The position numbers and the translations under genes are program-made. From an uncultured Lachnospiraceae bacterium (GTDB taxonomy: Bacteria > Bacillota > Clostridia > Lachnospirales > Lachnospiraceae), in contig CAJTZH010000084.1 in assembly GCA_910584325.1 (NCBI GenBank), positions 1 to 11,349 on the forward strand: DNA of 11,349 bases, given 5' to 3'. Below, piece by piece: positions 1 to 7,207 of the stretch. Under the pieces are notes generated by a model, which worked only from the letters and a program-made list of their open reading frames with translations, made no database searches and was not told the DNA's origin. Each line of letters starts with the position of its first letter. The stretch's first letter is position 1.

Positions 1-1
1 T

Positions 2-1585
2 ATCAAATTCACGGAGGGTAACTGTTATGGTCTTATCGGCGCGAACGGCGCAGGTAAGTCCACATTTCTTAAAATTTTATCGGGACAGCTTGAACCGAGT
101 AAGGGGGATATTTTTATCACTCCCGGACAGAGATTGTCTTTTTTACAGCAGGACCACTTTAAATACGATGAATTTGTGGTACTTGACACAGTTATCATGG
201 GCAATAAAAGGCTCTATGACATTATGAAGGAAAAAGAAGTCATCTACGCAAAAGAAGACTTCACGGAAGAGGACGGCATGAAGGCAAGCGAGCTGGAAGC
301 GGAATTTGCGACGTTAAACGGCTGGGAGGCGGAATCCGACGCAGCACAGCTCTTGAACGGTCTCGGGGTCGGCACGGAACTTCACTACAAACTGATGAAG
401 GATTTAAACGGCAGCGAAAAAGTCAAAGTTCTGCTTGCGCAGGCGCTGTTTGGCAATCCGGACATCCTTCTTCTCGACGAGCCGACGAACCATCTGGATT
501 TGGATGCTATCGCATGGCTCGAAGAGTTTTTGATTAATTTTGAGAATACAGTAATTGTCGTTTCCCATGACCGTTATTTTCTCAATAAAGTCTGCACACA
601 GATTGCGGATATCGACTATGCCAAAATCCAGCTGTATGCAGGAAACTATGATTTCTGGTATGAGTCCAGCCAGCTTTTGATTAAGCAGATGAAAGAAGCC
701 AACAAGAAAAAAGAAGAGAAAATCAAAGAATTACAGGAATTTATCCAGCGGTTCTCTGCCAACGCTTCCAAATCCAAGCAGGCGACTTCAAGAAAACGCG
801 CGTTAGAGAAAATCGAGCTTGACGACATCCGTCCGTCCAGCCGTAAATACCCGTATATTGATTTCAGACCGCAGCGTGAAATCGGAAATGAAGTCCTCAC
901 CGTAGAAGGTATCTCCAAAACCATCGACGGCGTCAAAGTACTGGATAACATTTCTTTTATCGTTAATCATGACGACAAGATCGCATTTGTCGGTTCCAAC
1001 GAGCTGGCCACCACGACGCTCTTTCGGATTCTTGCAGGAGAACTGGAGCCGGACGAAGGCAGATACAAATGGGGCGTTACGACCAGTACCGCATATTTCC
1101 CAAAGGACAGCGGTTCGGAATTTACCGGCGAGGAGACGATTGTGGAATGGCTTACTCAGTATTCGCCTGACAAAGACACCACGTATGTCCGTGGGTTCCT
1201 CGGAAGAATGTTATTTGCGGGCGATGACGGCGTAAAGAAAGTGAAAGTCCTCTCCGGCGGAGAAAAGGTACGGTGCCTTCTTTCCAAGATGATGATTATG
1301 GGCTCCAACGTACTGATTCTTGATGAGCCGACGAATCATCTGGATATGGAATCCATCACCGCACTCAATAACGGTCTGATGAAATTTCCGGGCGTCTGCC
1401 TGTTTACATGTCATGACCACCAGTTTGTACAGACAACGGCAAACCGTATTATGGAAATTGTTCCAAGCGGACAGCTCATCGATAAGATGACCACTTACGA
1501 CGAATACCTCGACAGCGACGAAATGGCAAGAAAACGTCAGGGCTTTGCTGCTGCCGTTGCGGAAGAAGAGATTTTTGAAGACTAA
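2..1585 (+). CDS. ABC-F family ATPase (ribosome-associated, YkpA/YbiT-like), 5'-truncated by the window edge
   Basis: The reading frame is open from base 2, so the gene starts before the window. 527 codons are visible, and since related proteins run about 530-540 residues, probably only 15-25 are missing. It holds two ATP-binding cassettes and no membrane segment, the layout of ABC-F proteins that bind the ribosomal E site and act in translation or antibiotic protection. Cassette 1 has Walker A GANGAGKST (38-64), a signature reading LNGSE (404-418), Walker B with DEPTNHLD (about 464-499) and the switch motif SHDRYF (from about 563). A Lys/Glu-rich linker (about 640-855) fits the P-site-tRNA-interacting arm. 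Cassette 2 has an unusual Walker A GSNELATTT (992-1018) without the usual lysine, a normal LSGGE signature (1250-1264) and Walker B (1310-1345). The ABC-F family is clear. The subfamily is my judgement, and whether it gives drug resistance cannot be said. Confidence 0.93.
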   Translation: MKFTEGNCYGLIGANGAGKSTFLKILSGQLEPSKGDIFITPGQRLSFLQQDHFKYDEFVVLDTVIMGNKRLYDIMKEKEVIYAKEDFTEEDGMKASELEAEFATLNGWEAESDAAQLLNGLGVGTELHYKLMKDLNGSEKVKVLLAQALFGNPDILLLDEPTNHLDLDAIAWLEEFLINFENTVIVVSHDRYFLNKVCTQIADIDYAKIQLYAGNYDFWYESSQLLIKQMKEANKKKEEKIKELQEFIQRFSANASKSKQATSRKRALEKIELDDIRPSSRKYPYIDFRPQREIGNEVLTVEGISKTIDGVKVLDNISFIVNHDDKIAFVGSNELATTTLFRILAGELEPDEGRYKWGVTTSTAYFPKDSGSEFTGEETIVEWLTQYSPDKDTTYVRGFLGRMLFAGDDGVKKVKVLSGGEKVRCLLSKMMIMGSNVLILDEPTNHLDMESITALNNGLMKFPGVCLFTCHDHQFVQTTANRIMEIVPSGQLIDKMTTYDEYLDSDEMARKRQGFAAAVAEEEIFED

Positions 1586-1597
1586 TTGATACAAAAC

Positions 1598-1611
1598 GAG
1601 GGATTATTTTG
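1598..1611 (+). promoter_or_regulatory. Ribosome binding site that supports a TTG start for the PHP gene
   Basis: GAGGGA at 1598-1603 lies 5 nt before TTG at 1609-1611. There is no ATG at this spacing in the frame, and the PHP motif DLHVHS starts at residue 5, so the rare TTG start is well supported. Confidence 0.8.
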
Positions 1612-2451
1612 AATTATGTAGATTTACACGTTCATTCCAACGCCTCGGACGGCACGCTTCGCCCGTCCGAGGTTGTCTGTCTGGCAAAAGAAACAGGTCT
1701 TACTGCAATTGCGCTCACCGACCATGACACCGTCGAGGGCGTAGACGAAGCCGTTGCTGCCGGCAGAGAATACGAGATAGAAGTGATTCCCGGCGTAGAA
1801 TTAAGCTGCGCCTATATTTCAAGAGAAATACACATTGTGGGACTTTTCGTGGACTGTCACAATCAGGACTTTCTGGATGAACTTGCCCGTTTAAAAGACA
1901 CACGTAATGCCCGTAATGAGCAGATGGCAAAAAAATGTCGTGAACAGGGAATGCGCATCACTATGGAAGAACTTCTTGCCGAGTATCCCGGCGCAGTGCT
2001 CACCAGAGCGCATTTTGCCTCCCTTCTCACAAAAAAGGGCTATGTTTCCTCCGTGAAGGATGCATTTGAACGCTATTTAAACGACCACGGTCCGTGCTTT
2101 GTTCCCCGCTACAAAATGCCGTGCGCACAGACGATTGAACTGATTCACAGCGCAGGCGGCCTTGCCATTCTGGCGCATCCGATTCTTTATAAATTAGGAA
2201 ATTCGGAACTGGCGAAACTGGTAAATTACCTTACAAAATGCGGTATCGACGGTATTGAGGTACTTTATTCAACTTATACGGCAAGCGACGAAAGACGAAT
2301 AGACAAACTCGCAAAAGAGAACGCTCTGTTGATATCCGGCGGTTCCGACTTTCATGGCGCCAACAAACCGCATGTACATCTTGGACTGCGCAGAGGTAAT
2401 ATGAAAATTTCCTATGACGTGCTGGAAAACCTAAAAAAAGCCAAGGTATAG
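1609..2451 (+). CDS. PHP-domain phosphoesterase (TrpH/YciV/RNase AM-like)
   Basis: This 280-residue protein has the full metal-binding pattern of a PHP (polymerase and histidinol phosphatase) domain. Visible are H7/H9 and D14 in DLHVHSNASDG, D38-H39-D40 in LTDHDT, E64 in GVELS, H75, H135 in RAHF, H190 in ILAHP and D247/H249 in GSDFHG. Length and motif order match the stand-alone TrpH/YciV proteins. Known members are trinuclear-metal enzymes that hydrolyse 3',5'-nucleotide bisphosphates or trim RNA 5' ends. That activity is inferred here from the family. No signal peptide is seen, so it should be cytoplasmic. It lies 23 nt after the ABC-F stop on the same strand, so the two may be co-transcribed, and it ends at the shared terminator hairpin. 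Confidence 0.9.
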   Translation: MNYVDLHVHSNASDGTLRPSEVVCLAKETGLTAIALTDHDTVEGVDEAVAAGREYEIEVIPGVELSCAYISREIHIVGLFVDCHNQDFLDELARLKDTRNARNEQMAKKCREQGMRITMEELLAEYPGAVLTRAHFASLLTKKGYVSSVKDAFERYLNDHGPCFVPRYKMPCAQTIELIHSAGGLAILAHPILYKLGNSELAKLVNYLTKCGIDGIEVLYSTYTASDERRIDKLAKENALLISGGSDFHGANKPHVHLGLRRGNMKISYDVLENLKKAKV

Positions 2452-2480
2452 AACGCTCTATACCCCGGCTTTTATTTTTT
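2433..2480. terminator. Bidirectional intrinsic terminator between PHP gene and purD
   Basis: The inner stem GGTATAG (2445-2451) pairs with CTATACC (2458-2464) around a 6-nt loop. A 2x2 internal loop separates it from the outer stem AAAAGCC (2436-2442) with GGCTTTT (2467-2473). A T-run follows on the + strand (to 2480), and the A-run from 2433 gives a U-run on the - strand. It overlaps the PHP stop codon and lies just beyond the purD stop, so it can end both convergent transcripts. Confidence 0.85.
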
Positions 2481-2486
2481 GAATCT

Positions 2487-3758
2487 TTACGCTTCGTCAA
2501 TCGCTTTGCCGATATCGTGACGCATGTATTTGTTTTTAAAATCAATCCATTCCGTCGCTTTATATGCTTTCGCGCGGGCTTCTTTTAAATCCTGCCCTGT
2601 TGCGGTTACACCGAGAACACGTCCGCCGTTCGTTACCGGAATGCCGTCCGAAAGTTTCGTTCCGGCGTGGAACACGAAGTAATCGTCCTTATCCCGGAAC
2701 CGTTCAAGACCGAGAACCGGAAATCCTTTCTCATACTTTTCAGGGTATCCGTCCGACGCAAGCACAACGCACACTGCCGCATTGTCCTCAAACTGAAGGT
2801 CAATGGTATCAAGCGTACCGTCAATACATGCCTCGAAAACTTCCACAATATCATTCTTCATTCTCGGAAGAACCACCTGCGTCTCGGGGTCTCCAAACCG
2901 CGCATTATACTCAAGGACTCTTGGACCTTTTTCAGTCAGCATCAGACCAAAGAAAATAATCCCCTGGAATGGTCTTCCTTCCGCCTTCATGGCGTCCACA
3001 GTTGCCTGATAAATGTATTTCTTACAGAATACGTCCACTTCCTCTGTGTAGAACGGACTCGGTGAAAACGTTCCCATTCCGCCTGTGTTTAATCCCATAT
3101 CTCCGTCTTTCGCACGCTTATGGTCCTGTGCGGAGGTCATGATTTTAATGGTTTTGCCGTCCACAAAAGACAATACGGAAACTTCGCGGCCCGTCATAAA
3201 TTCTTCGATGACAATCGTATTACCGGCATCGCCGAACTGTTTGTCAAGCATCAGCGTCTTTACGCCTTCCATTGCCTCTTCTCTTGTATTGCAAATCAGA
3301 ACGCCCTTACCAAGCGCCAGTCCGTCCGCCTTTAATACAATCGGCATATCCGCCGTCTCAAGGTAGGAAAGTGCATCCTCGGCAGAACTAAACTTCTCGT
3401 AAGACGCTGTCGGGATATTGTATTTCTTCATTAAATCCTTGGAAAATGCTTTGGAACCCTCAAGAATCGCCGCATTTTTACGCGGTCCAAACACCCTTAA
3501 CCCTTCCGCCTCAAACGCATCGACAATTCCGCCCACAAGCGGGTCATCCATCCCCACAACCGTCAGGCTTATCTCGTTTTCTTTGGCAAAATCCGCCAGT
3601 TTATCAAATTCCATGGCGCCGATTGGAACGCACTCCGCAATCTCACTGATGCCCGCGTTGCCCGGTGCGCAGTAAATCTTATCCACCTTGCTGCTTTTTG
3701 CAATTTTATAACAAAGGGCATGCTCTCTTCCGCCGCCGCCGACTACAAGTACTTTCAT
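2487..3758 (-). CDS. purD: Phosphoribosylamine-glycine ligase (GAR synthetase)
   Basis: This 423-residue protein is full length for PurD, the cytoplasmic ATP-grasp enzyme that joins 5-phosphoribosylamine and glycine to form GAR, the second step of purine synthesis. The N-terminus MKVLVVGGGGREHAL is the PurD phosphate-binding signature. The ATP-grasp core is recognisable in LKADGLALGKGV, HKRAKDGDMGLNTGGMG and the metal-binding LEYNARFGDPETQ. The ATG has an AAGGAGAG ribosome binding site about 7 nt upstream. It starts 13 nt after the NTF2-like gene and is the last gene of the purE operon, ending just before the shared terminator. No key residue appears to be missing. Confidence 0.98.
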   Translation of the reverse strand: MKVLVVGGGGREHALCYKIAKSSKVDKIYCAPGNAGISEIAECVPIGAMEFDKLADFAKENEISLTVVGMDDPLVGGIVDAFEAEGLRVFGPRKNAAILEGSKAFSKDLMKKYNIPTASYEKFSSAEDALSYLETADMPIVLKADGLALGKGVLICNTREEAMEGVKTLMLDKQFGDAGNTIVIEEFMTGREVSVLSFVDGKTIKIMTSAQDHKRAKDGDMGLNTGGMGTFSPSPFYTEEVDVFCKKYIYQATVDAMKAEGRPFQGIIFFGLMLTEKGPRVLEYNARFGDPETQVVLPRMKNDIVEVFEACIDGTLDTIDLQFEDNAAVCVVLASDGYPEKYEKGFPVLGLERFRDKDDYFVFHAGTKLSDGIPVTNGGRVLGVTATGQDLKEARAKAYKATEWIDFKNKYMRHDIGKAIDEA

Positions 3759-3771
3759 GAATTACTCTCCT

Positions 3772-4104
3772 TTATTTCGGCCGTACCGTCAATCGGGTAA
3801 TCAGACCGTTTTCGTCTACTCTTCTGACCGTGGCAATCGCCATCACATAATATCCTCCGATAGACGCCACAAATTCCGCCTGCTCGTCATTTACAATCTC
3901 AGCATCCGAAATCAGGTATTGGCGGAAGGAAAATTTATTTTTAAAGAACATGTCAATGGCTTCTCTTCCATATACATGATACTCCTGACGTCCCGCGCTG
4001 TTCGGGCAGTAATCGCGGAATGTTCCGTCCGGCGCAAAAATCTCGGCTAACGCCTTGTTATCGCATTTTTCCAACGCTGCAATATATTTTTCAATCGCTC
4101 TCAT
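3772..4104 (-). CDS. Small NTF2-like (SnoaL/ketosteroid-isomerase-fold) protein
   Basis: This is a protein of 110 residues from the ATG at 4104 (112 from the in-frame ATG at 4110). The stretch from EKYIAALEKCD through IFAPDGTFRDY is typical of the NTF2-like fold: a long first helix with Tyr, then the acidic strand position. Aligned by eye with Comamonas testosteroni ketosteroid isomerase, Y7 falls on catalytic Tyr14 and D31 on the base Asp38 with the same 24-residue spacing. The position of Asp99 seems to be Thr. NTF2-like proteins include isomerases, cyclases, dehydratases and non-catalytic binding proteins, so the reaction is open. No signal peptide is seen. Its ribosome binding site overlaps the stop codon of the preceding SDR gene, and purD follows after 13 nt, so it is a built-in member of the purine operon. 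A functional link to the SDR is inferred. Confidence 0.82.
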   Translation of the reverse strand: MRAIEKYIAALEKCDNKALAEIFAPDGTFRDYCPNSAGRQEYHVYGREAIDMFFKNKFSFRQYLISDAEIVNDEQAEFVASIGGYYVMAIATVRRVDENGLITRLTVRPK

Positions 4105-4119
4105 CGCCATTCCCTCCTA
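4104..4119 (-). promoter_or_regulatory. Ribosome binding site that decides the start of the NTF2-like gene
   Basis: AGGAGG (reverse complement of 4113-4118) lies only 2 nt from the upstream ATG (4110) but 8 nt from the second in-frame ATG (4104). The second is therefore the likely start. The SDR stop codon TAG (4119-4117) overlaps the beginning of this site, which suggests coupled translation. Confidence 0.75.
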
Positions 4120-4905
4120 ATATACCTTTTCCGAATTGAGTAACGCGTCCGTACCGCCGTCCGTAAACAATATAATTCCGTTCACGCCTCTTGCCGCATT
4201 GGACAACAGGAATTTCATGGATTCCGCAATCTCTTCCGGATCCATCAATGCGTCAGAACCGTATCTTACCGGAATTGGCAGCGCGCTTACCGCAAACCGC
4301 GCCGCGTCGCTTAAGCTGTCCGTCATTGCCGTGCGCACATTTCCCGGAGCAACCGCATTCACACGGATTCCGTTTGCCGCCCAGGAAGCCGATACTCTCC
4401 TGACCCATCTTGCCAGCGCATATTTTGTCGCCATATAAATCGACTGACCTACCGTCTGATTCGCCGCGTCAAGATTCTTCACAATATTACGGATTCTCTG
4501 TTCGTCTCCTACGTTGTTCAGTAAATCCACGATATCCATTCTTCCGGTACCCTGTGAAATGGTGTTGGAAACCGTCACCACAACGCTTCCTTTTTTCTTC
4601 TTGAGAAGGTCATAAACACCTCTCGCGAGTTTTACCGTACCAAAATAATTCAGCGAAATAACAAGCTCTAAATTTCCGCAGTTACCGGATACGCCCGCGT
4701 TGCAGACAATTCCGTCAAGACCGTCCGGACATCTTGCGTAAATCTCGTCAACCGCCGTCTGCCTGCCCTCAGGTGTGGCAAGATTGGCGCAGATATCGCC
4801 GTTCTTTAAATCCACATTAATCACCTGATGCCCCTCTTTCTTCAAAACTTCCACCGCTGCGGCGCCTATTCCGCTTGAGCCGCCTGTGACAACGTATACA
4901 CTCAT
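4117..4905 (-). CDS. SDR-family oxidoreductase, resembling 3-alpha-hydroxysteroid dehydrogenase/carbonyl reductase (HsdA)
   Basis: This 262-residue classical short-chain dehydrogenase should be a cytoplasmic, NAD(H)-dependent alcohol/ketone oxidoreductase. Visible are the nucleotide-binding TGGSSGIG (residues 7-14), D32 at the end of the second strand (favouring NAD over NADP), NAG at 69-71, S113, and Y157-x3-K161 as the catalytic set. Several non-generic stretches (ANLATPEGRQTA, ARCPDGLDGIV, ISLNYFG, and a long segment between S113 and Y157) recall the HsdA branch from Comamonas. They do not resemble BaiA of bile-acid dehydroxylating clostridia. The comparison is from memory. It has an AAAGGAGG site 7 nt upstream, begins 19 nt after purN and shares its stop region with the NTF2-like gene. 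The substrate is unknown; steroid, bile acid, other cyclic ketone or xenobiotic carbonyl are all possible. Confidence 0.88.
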   Translation of the reverse strand: MSVYVVTGGSSGIGAAAVEVLKKEGHQVINVDLKNGDICANLATPEGRQTAVDEIYARCPDGLDGIVCNAGVSGNCGNLELVISLNYFGTVKLARGVYDLLKKKKGSVVVTVSNTISQGTGRMDIVDLLNNVGDEQRIRNIVKNLDAANQTVGQSIYMATKYALARWVRRVSASWAANGIRVNAVAPGNVRTAMTDSLSDAARFAVSALPIPVRYGSDALMDPEEIAESMKFLLSNAARGVNGIILFTDGGTDALLNSEKVY

Positions 4906-4924
4906 AAATTGCCTCCTTTTATTA

Positions 4925-5551
4925 CTATTTTAACGTTATTAATTTCTCATTCGCCTGTGTGACTGTTTTGTTTGCAATCATATCGATTGCCTGCGGCAGA
5001 ATTACCCACTCTGCCTGCTCCATCACGCGTCTTTGAAGTATCTCCGGCGTATCGCCCTCCTCCACCAAAACGGCTTTCTGCAGGATAATCGCTCCCGTAT
5101 CCATTCCATCATCCACATAATGAACGGTTGCCCCCGTCACCTTCACGCCGCGCGCAAGCGCTGCTTCGTGAACTTTCAGACCGTAAAAACCTACTCCGCA
5201 GAACGACGGAATCAGCGACGGATGAATATTGATAATTCTTCCTTCGTACTGTTTTACAAGATTTTCGGGAATTTTCACCAAAAATCCCGCAAGTACAATT
5301 AAATCCACATTGTATTTTTGAACTTCTGCAAGCAATGCATCGTTAAACGCGTCTCTGCTGCCGTAGTCCTTCGGTGAAACGCACACCGCGTCGATTTCGT
5401 TCTGTCTCGCGCGCTCTAACGCATACGCGCCGGCGTTGTTACTGATAACAACACAAATCTGCGTATTTTTAATCGTCTGATTGGTAATACCGTCAATAAT
5501 TGCCTGAAGGTTTGTTCCGCCTCCCGATACAAGCACTGCAATCTTTAGCAT
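4925..5551 (-). CDS. purN: Phosphoribosylglycinamide formyltransferase (GAR transformylase)
   Basis: This 208-residue protein is of normal PurN length. The enzyme moves the formyl group from 10-formyl-tetrahydrofolate to GAR, the third step of purine synthesis. The N-terminal phosphate loop LVSGGGTNLQA is present. The catalytic residues are N108 and H110 in INIHPSLIPSF and D151 in DDGMDTGAI. The frame is open further upstream, but the ATG at 5551 is the start because MLKIAVLVSGGG is the family N-terminus and an AGGAG lies 8 nt before it. It overlaps the purM end by 7 nt (ATGCTAA), a usual sign of coupled translation. A 19-nt gap separates it from the SDR gene. Confidence 0.97.
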   Translation of the reverse strand: MLKIAVLVSGGGTNLQAIIDGITNQTIKNTQICVVISNNAGAYALERARQNEIDAVCVSPKDYGSRDAFNDALLAEVQKYNVDLIVLAGFLVKIPENLVKQYEGRIINIHPSLIPSFCGVGFYGLKVHEAALARGVKVTGATVHYVDDGMDTGAIILQKAVLVEEGDTPEILQRRVMEQAEWVILPQAIDMIANKTVTQANEKLITLK

Positions 5552-6576
5552 ACGGTAACTCCTCTCTCGCCGTCTTCCACGCATCCTACCACAAATGCTT
5601 TCTGTCCTGCCGCTTCAACTGCCCGAAGAACCGCATCGGTATCTTTTTTGTCCACGGCAAGCACCATGCCGAGCCCCATGTTAAATGTATTGTACATCAT
5701 CTGCTCTTCAATATTTCCCTTCTTCGCCAGAAGTTTAAATATTGCCGGAACTTCGTAAGAATCCTTCTTTACGACAGCTCTCTTCCCTTCCGGCAGCATT
5801 CTCGGAATATTTTCATAGAATCCGCCGCCCGTAATGTGGCTGCACCCGAGAATCTTAACGCCGGCATCCTTTATGGATTTTAACGCTTTCACATAAATAA
5901 TCGTCGGCTCAAGTAGCGCTTCGCCAAGCGTTTTTCCAAGCTCGTCATAATATGTATCCAATCCTTCTTTTGTCAGTTCCTTTTCAAATACCTTGCGCAC
6001 AAGAGAAAATCCGTTGCTGTGCACGCCGGAAGACGCGATGCCGATTAATACGTTTCCTGCCGCGATATCTGCGCCTGTAATAATATCTTTTTTATCGACA
6101 ACACCCACGGAAAATCCCGCCAAATCGTACTCTTCTTCTTCCATCAGTCCGGGATGCTCCGCCGTCTCTCCGCCGATTAACGCACATCCCGACTGTTTAC
6201 ACCCTTCGGCAACGCCGCCCACGATTGTCGCAATCTTTTCCGGGTAATTCTTGCCGCATGCTATGTAATCCAGAAAGAATAACGGCTCTCCGCCCGCGCA
6301 CGCCACGTCGTTGACACACATCGCTACCGCGTCGATGCCGATGGTATCATGCTTGTCCATGATAAATGCAAGTTTTACTTTTGTGCCGCAGCCGTCCGTT
6401 CCCGATAAAAGAACCGGCTCCTCCATTCCTTTAATCTTCTCTAATGAAAATGCACCTGAAAAGCCGCCAAGCCCCCCGATGACTTCCGGCCGCATCGTTG
6501 CTTTTACAGCCTCCTTCATCAGTTCCACGGACTTATATCCGGCTTCAATATCCACACCTGCGTTTTTGTAATCCAT
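5545..6576 (-). CDS. purM: Phosphoribosylformylglycinamidine cyclo-ligase (AIR synthetase)
   Basis: This 343-residue protein is full length for PurM, the homodimeric ATP-dependent enzyme that closes the imidazole ring of AIR (fifth step). It begins MDYKNAGVDIEAG, the family N-terminus. It carries DGCGTKVKLA (61-70), the conserved AMCVNDVACAGGEPLFFLDY (86-104 region), GGETAEHPGL (135-144), SSGVHSNGFSLVR and HITGGGFYENIPRML (247-261). A TAGGAGA site precedes the ATG by about 7 nt. It follows purE by 24 nt and overlaps purN. The FGAM synthetase that makes its substrate (PurL or PurSLQ) is not in this window. Confidence 0.98.
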   Translation of the reverse strand: MDYKNAGVDIEAGYKSVELMKEAVKATMRPEVIGGLGGFSGAFSLEKIKGMEEPVLLSGTDGCGTKVKLAFIMDKHDTIGIDAVAMCVNDVACAGGEPLFFLDYIACGKNYPEKIATIVGGVAEGCKQSGCALIGGETAEHPGLMEEEEYDLAGFSVGVVDKKDIITGADIAAGNVLIGIASSGVHSNGFSLVRKVFEKELTKEGLDTYYDELGKTLGEALLEPTIIYVKALKSIKDAGVKILGCSHITGGGFYENIPRMLPEGKRAVVKKDSYEVPAIFKLLAKKGNIEEQMMYNTFNMGLGMVLAVDKKDTDAVLRAVEAAGQKAFVVGCVEDGERGVTVC

Positions 6577-6600
6577 CTTCGTTTCTCCTATTTATAATTT

Positions 6601-7110
6601 CTATTTTTCAAGGTACTTCTTATATCCGATTTCCTGTAACTTCGCGTCTTTTGCCTGCACGCTCTCCTTCAGGCTCTTCGCATATTCCTTAAGGCGGTCA
6701 AGAAGCGCTTCGTCGGACGTCGCGAGAATCTTCGCCGCAAGCAGTCCCGCATTGGCTCCCCCGTTAATCGCAACAGTCGCAACAGGTATCCCCGAAGGCA
6801 TCTGTACGATAGAATAAAGAGAATCTCTTCCTCCAAGCGACGTCGTGTGCATCGGAATCCCGATAACCGGCATCGGGAAAATCGCCGCGCACATACCCGG
6901 TAAATGCGCCGCCATACCTGCTCCCGCAATGATTACCTTAAACCCTTTCTCCTCGGCAGTCTTCGCATACTCGAAAAATACATCCGGTTCTCTGTGCGCG
7001 GAAATAATCGTCATCTCGTAAGAAATACCCAGTTCCTCCAAAATATCCGCTGCCTTTGCCATAACCGGCATGTCCGAATCACTGCCCATTACTATTCCAA
7101 CTTTTGCCAT
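6601..7110 (-). CDS. purE: PurE, N5-carboxyaminoimidazole ribonucleotide mutase (class I type)
   Basis: This 169-residue protein is the first gene of the purine operon. PurE rearranges N5-CAIR to CAIR, or in class II enzymes carboxylates AIR directly with CO2. MGSDSD (8-13), SAHREPD (37-43) with catalytic H39, AHLPGM (68-73) and DSLYSIVQMPSGIPVAT (96-112) are the class I pattern. Two local differences from the E. coli form are visible: Met at position 66 in GAGMAAHLPG where E. coli has Gly, and a 2-residue shorter AINGGAN segment. No PurK, the usual class I partner, is encoded in the window, although it could be elsewhere. An AAAGGAGA site lies about 9 nt before the ATG, and a consensus promoter sits 37-65 bp upstream. 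Confidence 0.96.
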   Translation of the reverse strand: MAKVGIVMGSDSDMPVMAKAADILEELGISYEMTIISAHREPDVFFEYAKTAEEKGFKVIIAGAGMAAHLPGMCAAIFPMPVIGIPMHTTSLGGRDSLYSIVQMPSGIPVATVAINGGANAGLLAAKILATSDEALLDRLKEYAKSLKESVQAKDAKLQEIGYKKYLEK

Positions 7111-7146
7111 GGTCTGTTGTCTCCTTTATCATTATCTTTTATCTTC

Positions 7147-7175
7147 ATCATACACTAGGACACACTCATTTTCAA
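7147..7175 (-). promoter_or_regulatory. Sigma-A-type promoter of the purE operon
   Basis: Read on the - strand, TTGAAA (7175-7170), a 17-nt spacer and TATGAT (7152-7147) make a near-consensus housekeeping promoter. Transcription should begin near 7140, giving a leader of only about 30 nt. That leaves no room for a purine riboswitch. The 97-nt gap between the peptidase stop and purE holds no clear terminator, so read-through from the pyrE group is also possible. Confidence 0.78.
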
Positions 7176-7207
7176 GCGCAAGTTCCGCCTGCCGGCATCC
7201 TTACCTC

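Noticed and set aside
646..951. A 101-codon open frame on the - strand opposite the ABC-F gene
   Set aside because: It is a shadow of the ABC-F coding region with no ribosome binding site or recognisable protein.
4117..4905. Calling the SDR a FabG (3-oxoacyl-ACP reductase) or BaiA
   Set aside because: It carries HsdA-like stretches and a long insert before the catalytic Tyr, there are no fatty-acid genes nearby, and it does not resemble BaiA as remembered.
5552..5584. Upstream extension of purN by 11 residues (MRGRRRERSYR)
   Set aside because: It lies inside purM, is unlike any PurN N-terminus and the AGGAG site fits the ATG at 5551.
7111..7207. Possible terminator or PurR-type operator between the peptidase gene and purE
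   Set aside because: There is a GCCGGC palindrome, but no stem followed by a T-run and no convincing purine-repressor box; only the promoter is supported.
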